From: Gemmatimonadota bacterium
Lineage (GTDB): Bacteria > Latescibacterota > UBA2968 > UBA8231
DNA length: 6,418 nt
Assembly (NCBI GenBank): GCA_026706505.1
Contig: JAPOYQ010000936.1
Location: forward strand, 1 to 6,418
Reading direction: 5' to 3'
Shown here: piece after piece, positions 1 through 6,418 of the stretch
How positions within the stretch are numbered: the first letter of the stretch is position 1
Layout of the letters: each line of letters starts with the position of its first letter
Notes under the pieces: model-generated
Database searches by the model: none
What the model saw: only the letters and a program-made list of their open reading frames with translations
Told to the model about the DNA's origin: nothing
Made by a program: the position numbers and the translations under genes

Positions 1-1
1 G

Positions 2-175
2 TACGGGGCGCTCATAGGCTTTATGACCGTGTTGATCCGCGTGATCAATCCGGCCTTTCCCGAGGGCGTAATGCTGGCCATTCTCTTTGGCAATGTCTTC
101 GCGCCCGCGATCGACTATGTGGCAATACAAGCCAACATCAAGCGCAGGCTGGCCCGCACCGCCGTCAGCTCTTAG
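2..175 (+). CDS. nqrB: Na+-NQR subunit B, C-terminal 57 residues (5' end outside window)
   Basis: This is the tail of NqrB, the large membrane subunit of the Na+-translocating NADH:quinone oxidoreductase, which carries a covalent FMN and takes part in Na+ transport. Only the last 57 codons are present, so the flavin-attachment threonine is off the left edge. The visible part holds one hydrophobic segment and the family's characteristic C-terminus: a [17 protein letters not shown] stretch, then [17 protein letters not shown], ending with a basic tail (NIKRRLAR) expected on the cytoplasmic side. The TAG stop overlaps the ribosome binding site of the next gene, nqrC, as expected in a tight operon. 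The identity is supported both by the residue pattern and by the nqrC-D-E-F genes that follow in canonical order. Confidence 0.95.
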   Translation, partial: YGALIGFMTVLIRVINPAFPEGVMLAILFGNVFAPAIDYVAIQANIKRRLARTAVSS

Positions 176-180
176 GAGAG
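174..180 (+). promoter_or_regulatory. Shine-Dalgarno site for nqrC, overlapping the nqrB stop codon
   Basis: AGGAGAG lies 9 bases before the GTG at 190 and shares two bases with the nqrB TAG. It fixes GTG as the nqrC start, since no in-frame ATG lies nearby, and suggests translational coupling of nqrB and nqrC. Confidence 0.8.
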
Positions 181-189
181 ATAGACAAA

Positions 190-981
190 GTGGCTAACGA
201 TTCAGTAGGTAGAACATTCGGCGTGGCGCTCGGCGTTTGCCTCGTTTGCTCGGTGCTGGTATCGGCGGCGGCGGTGTCGTTGCGGCCGACCCAGGCGGTC
301 AACAAGACGCTCGACAAGAAGCGCAATATTCTAATGGCCGCGGGTCTGCTGAAGTCCGGCGAGGTCACCAGCGGCGAGCGCATCGATGAGTTGTACCAAG
401 ACATAAATACCCGCGTCGTCGATTTGGCGACCGGAGAATACGTCGATGGAGTGGACCCGATTGAGTACGACCAGCGGCGTGCGGCCAAGGACCCGGCGCA
501 GAGCGAGCTGGTCCCAGCCGATGTGGATATTGCTAACGTCAAACGCCGCGCACTTCATGCCTCGGTGTACTTGGTCTCGCAAAAGGGCAAGATCAAAAAG
601 GTCATCTTGCCCGTCCACGGCTTAGGGCTGTGGTCAACGCTCTATGGATTTGTGGCCCTCGATGCCAGAGATCTCAATACCATCCGCGGGCTGGTCTATT
701 ACGAGCACGCTGAGACTCCGGGTTTGGGGGGCGAGGTCGACAACCCGAGTTGGAAGGCACTCTGGGACGGCAAAAAGGCCTTCGACGAAAGCGGCTCAGT
801 GCGCATCGAGGTGATCAGGGGTAAGGTCGTCCAGGGACGGCCCGAAACCCAGTATCAGGTCGATGGGCTGTCGGGTGCCACCATTACCTCGCGCGGCGTC
901 AGGGACATGCTGCGCTACTGGCTGGGTGCGGAAGCCTTTGGGCCGTACCTGGCCAAGCTCAAAGAACGAGGAGTTAGTTAA
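190..981 (+). CDS. nqrC: Na+-NQR subunit C (covalent FMN subunit)
   Basis: NqrC is a membrane-anchored periplasmic flavoprotein that passes electrons within the Na+-NQR complex. It is 263 residues, close to the roughly 256 of Vibrio NqrC. One N-terminal transmembrane anchor spans about residues 9-30, with no convincing lipobox or signal cleavage site. The FMN-binding domain carries EHAETPGLGGEVD at 172-184 and, near the C-terminus, DGLSGAT at 225-231. This matches the Dxx(S/T)GAT motif of the flavin transferase ApbE, so Thr231 should carry FMN through a phosphoester bond (known for the family, inferred here). The start is GTG with a good Shine-Dalgarno site 9 bases upstream. The TAA stop directly abuts the nqrD ATG. 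No flavin transferase gene is seen in this window, so it must be encoded elsewhere. Confidence 0.97.
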   Translation: MANDSVGRTFGVALGVCLVCSVLVSAAAVSLRPTQAVNKTLDKKRNILMAAGLLKSGEVTSGERIDELYQDINTRVVDLATGEYVDGVDPIEYDQRRAAKDPAQSELVPADVDIANVKRRALHASVYLVSQKGKIKKVILPVHGLGLWSTLYGFVALDARDLNTIRGLVYYEHAETPGLGGEVDNPSWKALWDGKKAFDESGSVRIEVIRGKVVQGRPETQYQVDGLSGATITSRGVRDMLRYWLGAEAFGPYLAKLKERGVS

Positions 982-1605
982 ATGGCTGACAAACCAAAAG
1001 ACGTCCTCTTCAGGCCGCTCTTTGATTCCAATCCCATTGCCTTGCTGAGCCTCGGCATATGCTCGGCCCTGGCGGTGACGACCAAGCTGGAGACCACCGT
1101 CACCATGTGCTTGGCGGTCATTTTCGTGCTCTGTTGTTCCAACATGGCCGTCAGCGTGATCCGCAACTTTATCCCGGCCAATATCCGCATTATCGTGCAG
1201 ATGACGATCATCGCCTCGCTGGTGATTATCGTCGATCAATTCCTGCGCGCCTACGCCTTTGATATTAGCAAACAGCTCTCGGTCTTCGTCGGGCTGATTA
1301 TCACTAATTGCATTATCATGGGGCGGGCCGAGGCTTTCGCCTCGCAGAACGGTCCTGGGCTGAGCTTTCTCGACGGTTTGGGCAATGCCTTGGGCTACAG
1401 CGTCATTCTGCTGGTCGTCGGTATATTGCGCGAGCTATTCGGGTCGGGTTCGCTCTTTGGAGTACCAATACTCGCATTGGCCGCCGAGGGGGGTTGGTAC
1501 GCGCCCAACGGCCTGATGCTCTTGCCCCCGAGCGCGTTTTTCATCATTGGCTTCTTTATATGGGCGCTCAGGAGTTGGAAGAGCGATCAGGTCGAGGAGG
1601 AGTAA
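982..1605 (+). CDS. nqrD: Na+-NQR subunit D
   Basis: NqrD is an integral membrane subunit of Na+-NQR, homologous to NqrE and to RnfE/RnfA. The two pack as inverted partners around a metal site in the membrane. It is 207 residues (Vibrio about 210), largely hydrophobic, with about six membrane segments. Cys27 (in [10 protein letters not shown]) and Cys110 (in [15 protein letters not shown]) match, with an offset of two, the two NqrD cysteines that form half of the intramembrane Fe-S site in Vibrio cholerae (Cys29 and Cys112). The GRAEAFA loop and the [20 protein letters not shown] segment are also family hallmarks. The ATG directly follows the nqrC stop and has GAGGAG 8 bases upstream, inside the end of nqrC. 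The protein ends in an acidic tail (VEEE) whose codons also form the Shine-Dalgarno site of nqrE. Confidence 0.97.
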   Translation: MADKPKDVLFRPLFDSNPIALLSLGICSALAVTTKLETTVTMCLAVIFVLCCSNMAVSVIRNFIPANIRIIVQMTIIASLVIIVDQFLRAYAFDISKQLSVFVGLIITNCIIMGRAEAFASQNGPGLSFLDGLGNALGYSVILLVVGILRELFGSGSLFGVPILALAAEGGWYAPNGLMLLPPSAFFIIGFFIWALRSWKSDQVEEE

Positions 1606-1611
1606 CCGAAC

Positions 1612-2223
1612 ATGGTCGAAGCCTATCTGAGCATATTTATGAAGTCCGTGTTCGTCGAGAACATGGCGCTGGCCTTCTTTTTGGGGATGTGTACTTTTCT
1701 AGCGGTCTCCAAGGAGGTGCAGACGGCGTTTGGGCTTGGGATCGCCGTAATCGTGGTGCAGACAGTTACCGTTCCAGCCAACAACCTAATCTACCAGTAC
1801 TTGCTCAAGGAAGACGCCTTGGCGTGGGCGGGCTTGAGTGGGGTAGATCTGACCTTTGTGGGGCTGATTAGCTACATCGGCATCATCGCCGCCATGGTGC
1901 AGATCCTCGAGATGTTTCTCGACAAATTCGTGCCGGCCCTCTACAATGCGCTGGGCATCTTCTTGCCCTTGATTACCGTCAATTGCGCGATCTTAGGTGG
2001 TTCGCTGTTCATGGTCGAGCGCGACTACAACCTCGGCGAGAGCGTGGTCTTCGGCTTTGGCTCCGGTTTCGGTTGGGCGCTGGCCATCGTCGCGCTGGCG
2101 GGCATCCGCGAGAAGATGAAGTACAGCGACGTGCCCCCAGGGTTGCGCGGCCTCGGGATCACCTTCATCACGGTGGGCCTGATGTCTTTGGCCTTTATGT
2201 CCTTTTCCGGTATTCAGCTATAG
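1612..2223 (+). CDS. nqrE: Na+-NQR subunit E
   Basis: NqrE is the membrane partner of NqrD in the Na+ pump. It is 203 residues (Vibrio 198), with about six hydrophobic segments. Cys27 (in [13 protein letters not shown]) and Cys125 (in [11 protein letters not shown]) correspond to Vibrio Cys26 and Cys120, completing the four-cysteine intramembrane iron site shared with NqrD. The C-terminal half is very conserved: [28 protein letters not shown] and [18 protein letters not shown]. Compared from memory with Vibrio NqrE there is an insertion of about four residues in the loop at about 70-78 (AWAGLSG before VDL), which accounts for most of the extra length. ATG 1612 follows the nqrD stop by six bases, with a strong GAGGAGG at 1594-1600 inside nqrD. 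Confidence 0.97.
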   Translation: MVEAYLSIFMKSVFVENMALAFFLGMCTFLAVSKEVQTAFGLGIAVIVVQTVTVPANNLIYQYLLKEDALAWAGLSGVDLTFVGLISYIGIIAAMVQILEMFLDKFVPALYNALGIFLPLITVNCAILGGSLFMVERDYNLGESVVFGFGSGFGWALAIVALAGIREKMKYSDVPPGLRGLGITFITVGLMSLAFMSFSGIQL

Positions 2224-2239
2224 AAGAAAAGAGCGTCTT

Positions 2240-3478
2240 ATGACTGAAATTATTTCCGGCGTCGGCATGTTTACCGGCGTAGTGCTGGCCTTAGTGACCA
2301 TAATCTTGGTAGCCCGCTCCCGGCTGGTGCCCAGCGGCAACGTGCGAATCCTCATCAACGACGACGAAAGCAAGGCCCTCTCCGTTCCAGCAGGAGGCAA
2401 GCTGCTCAACGTGCTGGCCGACAACAAGGTCTTCGTGTCTTCGGCCTGTGGCGGCGGTGGCACCTGCGCCCAGTGCAAGGTCAATATCTACGAGGGTGGT
2501 GGCGATATCTTGCAGACCGAGACCAGCCACATTACCAAGCGCGAGGCGCGCGAGGGCGTGCGGCTCTCCTGCCAGGTCAACGTCAAGCAGGACATGAAGA
2601 TCGAAGTGCCGCCTGAAGTATTTTCGGTCAAAAAGTGGGAGTGCGAAGTAGTATCCAATGACAATGTGGCGACCTTTATCAAGGAATTTGTCGTCAAGCT
2701 TCCCGAGGGCGAAACGCTGGATTTCCAGCCCGGCGGCTTTATCCAGATCGAAGTGCCGCCCTTTGAGTGCGACTTCAAGGACTTTGAGGCCATTGACGAG
2801 CGCTTCCATCCCGATTGGGATCGCTTCAATGTCTGGGACTTCAAGCTCGTCAATACCGAGCCCGTCTTCCGCGCCTATTCAATGGCCAATCACCCGGCCG
2901 AGGGCGACATCATCATGCTCAACATCCGCATCGCCACCCCGCCACCCGACCGCGAAAAGGGCGGCTGGATGGACGTGCCGCCCGGCATTGCCTCTTCCTA
3001 TGTGTTCAGCCGCAAGCCGGGCGACAAGGTGACGGTCTCGGGGCCTTTCGGCGAATTCTTCATCCAGGAAACCGACCGCGAGATGGTCTATATCGGCGGT
3101 GGCGCGGGCATGGCGCCTTTGCGTTCGCATCTATACCACCTCTTCCACACGCTCAAGACGGGGCGCAAGGTGTCCTATTGGTACGGGGCGCGCAATCCCA
3201 ACGAGGTCTTCTACGAGGATCATTTCCGCAAAATAGAAGAGGAGTTTCCCAATTTCACCTTCCACATCGCCATGTCCGAGCCGCGGCCAGAGGACAATTG
3301 GGACGGCTATGTGGGCTTTATTCACCAAGTGGTGTACGATCATTACCTCAGGGATCATCCCGCCCCTGAAGATGTTGAATACTATCTGTGCGGCCCGCCG
3401 CTGATGCTCGGAGCCGCGCTCGGGATGCTCGACGATTTAGGCATTGAAGAGGAAATGATCCGCTTCGACGAGTTTTAA
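2240..3478 (+). CDS. nqrF: Na+-NQR subunit F, NADH dehydrogenase with 2Fe-2S and FAD
   Basis: NqrF is the electron-input subunit: it oxidises NADH at FAD and passes electrons singly to a 2Fe-2S cluster. It is 412 residues (Vibrio about 408). In order it has an N-terminal membrane anchor (about 5-27), then a ferredoxin domain with cluster ligands Cys70, Cys76, Cys79 and Cys111, the same numbers as in V. cholerae. A ferredoxin-reductase-type FAD domain follows, with RAYSMAN at 211-217. The NADH domain has [12 protein letters not shown] at 286-297 and the YLCGPP motif at 382-387, and the protein ends in FDEF. From memory, a few residues (GGWM region, about 241-244) appear inserted before the DVPPG motif relative to Vibrio. 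The ATG at 2240 has only a weak Shine-Dalgarno site (AAGAG, 6 bases away), 17 bases after nqrE. Confidence 0.98.
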   Translation: MTEIISGVGMFTGVVLALVTIILVARSRLVPSGNVRILINDDESKALSVPAGGKLLNVLADNKVFVSSACGGGGTCAQCKVNIYEGGGDILQTETSHITKREAREGVRLSCQVNVKQDMKIEVPPEVFSVKKWECEVVSNDNVATFIKEFVVKLPEGETLDFQPGGFIQIEVPPFECDFKDFEAIDERFHPDWDRFNVWDFKLVNTEPVFRAYSMANHPAEGDIIMLNIRIATPPPDREKGGWMDVPPGIASSYVFSRKPGDKVTVSGPFGEFFIQETDREMVYIGGGAGMAPLRSHLYHLFHTLKTGRKVSYWYGARNPNEVFYEDHFRKIEEEFPNFTFHIAMSEPRPEDNWDGYVGFIHQVVYDHYLRDHPAPEDVEYYLCGPPLMLGAALGMLDDLGIEEEMIRFDEF

Positions 3479-3495
3479 GTCGGGAGGAATGCAGG

Positions 3496-3699
3496 ATGAC
3501 TATGAGCACGCTTATTGCCGCGTTCGCTGTTTTTGGGCTAATCATGGCCGCCATGGCCGTCGGCGTAATCTTCAGCAATCGCCGCCTCCAAGGCTCGTGC
3601 GGAGGGCTGGGCACTATGCGCGATGCGTTGGGCGAGCCTATGTGCGAGTGCGGTCAGGCCCCCGGCTCGTGCGGGGATGCCGAGTCGAAAACGAGCTGA
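3496..3699 (+). CDS. nqrM: NqrM, small Na+-NQR maturation protein (DUF539 family)
   Basis: NqrM is a small membrane protein needed to assemble Na+-NQR, thought to help deliver iron to the NqrD/NqrE cysteine site. It is 67 residues with one N-terminal transmembrane segment (about 5-26), then the family signature GSCGGL (Cys35) and a short cysteine-rich tail with Cys50, Cys52 and Cys59. The CxC followed by a further cysteine fits the family, although the gap before the last cysteine (six residues) seems longer than I recall. Two starts are possible: ATG 3496, with GGGAGG at 3482-3487 spaced 8 bases, and ATG 3502, whose protein would begin MSTLIAAF like known NqrM and place the signature cysteine at position 33. 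I kept 3496 for its better ribosome site. It is the last gene of the nqr unit; apbE, often nearby in other species, is absent. Confidence 0.88.
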   Translation: MTMSTLIAAFAVFGLIMAAMAVGVIFSNRRLQGSCGGLGTMRDALGEPMCECGQAPGSCGDAESKTS

Positions 3700-3721
3700 G
3701 CACTGTCAGCAACTTTGATAT

Positions 3722-3752
3722 AGCGGCGGACGGTGGTCCGCCGCTTTTCTTT
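3722..3752 (+). terminator. Rho-independent terminator of the nqr operon
   Basis: A perfect 10-bp GC-rich stem (AGCGGCGGAC at 3722-3731 pairing with GTCCGCCGCT at 3736-3745) closes a 4-nt GGTG loop and runs into TTTTCTTT at 3745-3752. It sits 22 bases after the nqrM stop and points along the + strand. The opposite strand has no comparable T tract after the stem, so it looks one-directional. It ends only 13 bases before the start of the next gene, leaving almost no room for a promoter. Confidence 0.92.
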
Positions 3753-3765
3753 GCTCGTAGAAAAT

Positions 3766-4008
3766 ATGGTCGCCAAAAAAAAGACCGGGGCGTATGCCGA
3801 CATCGGCCCTTACGTCAGTCTGGGGATTCAATTCGCGGCGACGATCCTGATCTTTGTGTTTCTCGGCTGGTGGCTCGACGACAAATTTGCAACTACGCCA
3901 CTCTTTCTAGTATTGGGCACCCTGCTCGGCGCGGGTGGTGGATTTTACAAACTCTATCGGACGCTGATGGACTTAGATGAGCGGCGCAAGCGGGAGGACG
4001 GACCGTGA
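3766..4008 (+). CDS. atpZ: AtpZ/AtpI-family small membrane protein, first gene of the ATP synthase cluster
   Basis: This 80-residue protein has two membrane helices (about 17-35 and 46-64) joined by a short loop and ends in a charged tail (DERRKRED). The GWWLDDKF motif at 34-41, followed by TPLFLVLGTLLGAGGGFYKLYR, is the signature of the ATPase gene 1 (AtpZ) family found just upstream of F-type ATP synthase genes. In some bacteria AtpZ works with AtpI in ATP synthase assembly or in Mg2+/Ca2+ supply; which role applies here is unknown. I place the start at ATG 3766. The longer frame opening at GTG 3733 would start inside the terminator loop and is not credible. No clear Shine-Dalgarno site precedes 3766; the leader is the T-rich terminator tail plus GTAGAAAAT. 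The end overlaps the next gene by four bases (GTGA). Confidence 0.85.
   Translation: MVAKKKTGAYADIGPYVSLGIQFAATILIFVFLGWWLDDKFATTPLFLVLGTLLGAGGGFYKLYRTLMDLDERRKREDGP
3992..3997 (+). promoter_or_regulatory. Shine-Dalgarno site for the GTG start of the AtpI-like gene
   Basis: GGGAGG inside the 3' end of atpZ lies 7 bases before GTG 4005. It supports GTG as the start and indicates translational coupling through the GTGA stop/start overlap. Confidence 0.75.
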
Positions 4009-4295
4009 ATTGGGACAGCATCGCCGCTGGATTGGCGGTTGCCGGAGTCAACGGCGCACTCGCGCTGGCGGCGATTCGCTGGGGATGGGGCAAGGGCATG
4101 CAGACCTTTATAATCGCCTTCTTCGGGGGGATGATCGCGCGATTGATCGCCGTGGCCGTCCTGTCGGTACTGGTACTCAGATGGGCTGAGATCCATGCCG
4201 AAAGTTACTTCGTCGCGCTAGTGGCTGCGTACTTGCTTTTTCTCGCGTTTGAAATCTTTTACGTACTCAAGTTACAAGGCCGTGCAAAGCCCTAG
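4005..4295 (+). CDS. AtpI-like membrane protein (probable ATP synthase subunit I)
   Basis: This is a 96-residue, very hydrophobic protein with about three predicted membrane helices (7-24, 33-58, 67-90) and a short basic C-terminus. Its place between atpZ and atpB, its size, and the pattern of a second helix starting KGMQTFIIAFFGGMIARL with glycines 41-42 and Arg46 fit the loosely conserved ATP synthase I family. AtpI helps assemble the c ring or load Mg2+ in some bacteria. Sequence conservation in this family is low, so the assignment rests as much on position as on residues; a lineage-specific membrane protein of the atp operon is the alternative. It begins with GTG overlapping the atpZ stop and has a strong ribosome site, so it is almost certainly co-translated with atpZ. 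Confidence 0.65.
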   Translation: MNWDSIAAGLAVAGVNGALALAAIRWGWGKGMQTFIIAFFGGMIARLIAVAVLSVLVLRWAEIHAESYFVALVAAYLLFLAFEIFYVLKLQGRAKP

Positions 4296-4311
4296 AAGCA
4301 CCCGTGAGGTG

Positions 4312-4342
4312 TTGACAGAAATTTACGGCCTATTAATTTATT
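4312..4342 (+). promoter_or_regulatory. Possible promoter ahead of atpB
   Basis: The 104-bp gap between the AtpI-like gene and atpB is visibly AT-rich compared with the surrounding genes. It contains a consensus -35 hexamer, TTGACA at 4312-4317. The best downstream -10 options are poor: TTTATT at 4337-4342 (19-bp spacer, four of six matches) or TATTAA at 4331-4336 (13-bp spacer, too short). A small CACC/GGTG hairpin just upstream (4299-4311) has no T tract and is not a terminator. A separate promoter for atpB onward is plausible but unproven. Confidence 0.35.
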
Positions 4343-4399
4343 TGGTTGGTTACTGCGACAGATTCCCCTCCGAATTTTAGATATTTCACAAGGCAGTAA

Positions 4400-5490
<1,091 letters not shown>

Positions 5491-5500
5491 CGCAAGCGCT

Positions 5501-5992
5501 ATGTTACTCGATCCCCATGTGGGGCTCATAATATGGACGATCATCACCTTTTTGGTGGTGCTCTTCGTCCTAAAAAAATTCGCTTGGCCTCACCTTTTGG
5601 CGGCCCTCGACGAGCGCGAGAAACGCATCAGCGATGCGATCGCTGGGGCTGAGCAGGCGCGCCAAGAGGCTGAAGAGGTTCTGCGCGAGCACCGGCAGAA
5701 GCTCGCCGCGGCTGATGAAGAGGCGCGGCAGGTCGTCGCCGAGGCCCGCGAGGCTGGGGCGAACGTGCGGCAGACAATCGTCTCCCAAGCGCGGGAAGAG
5801 GCGGAGCGGATGCTGGACCAAGCGCGGACCAGTATCGAAAGCGAGAAGCGCGCTGCCATTGCCGAGTTGCGCCGCGAGACGGCCAATCTCGCGGTTCAAG
5901 CTGCTGGTGCGCTGATTGACGCCAATTTGGACGATGAGAAGAACCGCGGCCTCGTCGACGACTTTATAGCCAGAATTCCCGAATCCAATTGA
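5501..5992 (+). CDS. atpF: F-type ATP synthase subunit b (peripheral stalk)
   Basis: Subunit b forms the peripheral stalk that holds F1 against the rotor. It is 163 residues, a typical length. It opens with the family pattern LLDPHVGLIIWTIITF, a single membrane helix (about 8-25) and the KKFAWPHLLAALDERE boundary. From about 38 to 140 follows a long, charged, alanine-rich coiled coil with right-handed spacing (repeated AR/EA blocks such as AEQARQEAEE and REEAERMLDQA). The C-terminal part, LAVQAAGALID, should contact subunit delta. Only one b-type gene is seen here. ATG 5501 follows the atpE stop by ten bases and has no recognisable Shine-Dalgarno site; a small inverted repeat (AGCGC/GCGCT) fills that space instead. 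Translation is therefore probably coupled to atpE and may be weaker, which would suit the lower copy number of b relative to c. Confidence 0.95.
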   Translation: MLLDPHVGLIIWTIITFLVVLFVLKKFAWPHLLAALDEREKRISDAIAGAEQARQEAEEVLREHRQKLAAADEEARQVVAEAREAGANVRQTIVSQAREEAERMLDQARTSIESEKRAAIAELRRETANLAVQAAGALIDANLDDEKNRGLVDDFIARIPESN

Positions 5993-6014
5993 ACGCCATC
6001 GCGCGAGTAGGACA

Positions 6015-6418
6015 ATGAACGCACCCGAAGTAGTGCGACGCTACGCGGCTACGCTGCTGGAGGCCGCCGATGAAACGGGCGCGACCGCAGCGGTGCAGGG
6101 CGACGTCGAGCGGCTTTTGGAGACCGTGCGCCAATCCGGCGAGTTGGCCGAGTTTTTGGCCAATCCTCTAACCGATAGCCAAGCGCAAGGCAATGCCCTG
6201 CGGGAGCTCTTCAGCGGCAAGGTCGAGGTGCTGACCCTGAATTTTCTCCGGCTCATGGCTGTCAGGGGCCGCGCTTCTATCATCGGCGCGGCACTCGAAA
6301 GTTTTCTCGATCAGGTCGCCGAGCGCCAGGGCATAATCAGTGCTGAAGTGCGCTCGGCCGTGGCGTTGAGTGAGGAGCAGTGCCAGCGCCTGCGGGAGCG
6401 CTTAGAACACCGCAGCGG
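6015..6418 (+). CDS. atpH: F-type ATP synthase subunit delta, N-terminal 134 residues (3' end outside window)
   Basis: Subunit delta (OSCP type) sits on top of F1 and joins it to the b stalk. The first 134 codons are present and the frame stays open to the right edge, where two bases of the next codon remain; the full protein is normally about 180 residues. The N-terminal helical domain is recognisable: VVRRYAATLLEAADETG at 6-22, then ELAEFLANPLTDS at 43-55 and the very typical LTLNFLRLMAVRGR at 73-86. The switch to the C-terminal domain starts at ISAEVRSAVALSEEQ (108-122). ATG 6015 has TAGGA just 2 to 3 bases upstream, an unusually short spacing, and no better in-frame start is visible. The gap from atpF is 22 bases. 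The genes for alpha, gamma, beta and epsilon would be expected downstream. Confidence 0.94.
   Translation, partial: MNAPEVVRRYAATLLEAADETGATAAVQGDVERLLETVRQSGELAEFLANPLTDSQAQGNALRELFSGKVEVLTLNFLRLMAVRGRASIIGAALESFLDQVAERQGIISAEVRSAVALSEEQCQRLRERLEHRS

Noticed and set aside
1..11. The 11 bases at the left edge recur at 3181-3191
   Set aside because: Both copies encode Tyr-Gly-Ala within unrelated conserved genes; a coincidence of coding sequence rather than a repeat element.
1308..1871. 187-codon + strand frame overlapping nqrD and nqrE
   Set aside because: It is an alternate frame across two conserved genes with no recognisable product and no reason to expect expression.
2291..2809. Long antisense open frame (172 codons) inside nqrF
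   Set aside because: It lies fully inside a highly conserved gene; GC-rich codon bias readily creates such antisense frames and there is no recognisable product.
3733..3765. N-terminal extension of atpZ starting at GTG 3733
   Set aside because: The start would sit inside the terminator loop, has no ribosome site, and adds residues with no family match; ATG 3766 gives the typical AtpZ length.
3775..3850. A AAA AAG slippery heptamer in the atpZ Lys-Lys-Lys codons, in the right phase for -1 frameshifting, with a small GCCGA/TCGGC hairpin downstream
   Set aside because: The -1 product would be an arginine-rich stretch without membrane helices and no recognisable family, and the hairpin is weak. 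A run of lysine codons explains the heptamer.
3489..3980. 163-codon open frame on the + strand spanning nqrM, the terminator and atpZ
   Set aside because: It is out of frame with two well-supported genes, crosses an intrinsic terminator, and its translation looks like a shadow rich in Arg with no family pattern.
4299..4316. Small CACC-CGTGA-GGTG hairpin after the AtpI-like gene
   Set aside because: The stem is short and no T tract follows, so it does not qualify as a terminator.

Overview
This window is housekeeping bioenergetics from a Gram-negative-type bacterium. Every recognisable gene is on the + strand and belongs to one of two adjacent clusters. The first (positions 2-3699) is the operon for the Na+-translocating NADH:quinone oxidoreductase (Na+-NQR): the tail of nqrB, complete nqrC, nqrD, nqrE and nqrF, and the small maturation gene nqrM. 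The second (3766 to the right edge) is the start of an F1Fo ATP synthase operon: two small membrane proteins of the AtpZ and AtpI type, then subunits a (atpB), c (atpE), b (atpF) and the first 134 codons of delta (atpH). The remaining F1 genes would be expected beyond the right edge.

The Nqr genes are tightly spaced: nqrC stop and nqrD start abut, and the other gaps are 6 to 17 bases, so they look like one transcript. A textbook intrinsic terminator (10-bp perfect stem, 4-nt loop, T-rich tail, 3722-3752) closes it just after nqrM. The atpZ start lies only 13 bases past the T-rich tail and I see no promoter for it, so atpZ-atpI expression probably depends on read-through or a promoter inside the Nqr genes. 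A 104-bp AT-rich gap ahead of atpB holds a consensus -35 hexamer with only a weak -10, so a separate promoter for the structural Fo genes is possible.

Together the genes make a respiratory Na+ pump (NADH to quinone, covalent and non-covalent flavins, one 2Fe-2S centre in NqrF and the NqrD/NqrE membrane cysteine site) and an ATP synthase that uses an ion gradient. The c subunit lacks the polar ligands of well-studied Na+-type c rings, so the ATP synthase is probably proton-coupled, which implies separate Na+ and H+ circuits. The c subunit also has an extra glutamate in its second helix, the most unusual residue-level feature here.

The organism cannot be named from this window. The base composition is moderately GC-rich, the c subunit resembles Bacteroidota-like forms from memory, and an AtpZ/AtpI pair ahead of atpB occurs in several Gram-negative phyla; this suggests a non-enterobacterial Gram-negative lineage but no more. 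I found no mobile element, CRISPR array, RNA gene or plainly novel system. No gene-free stretch exceeds 300 bases.
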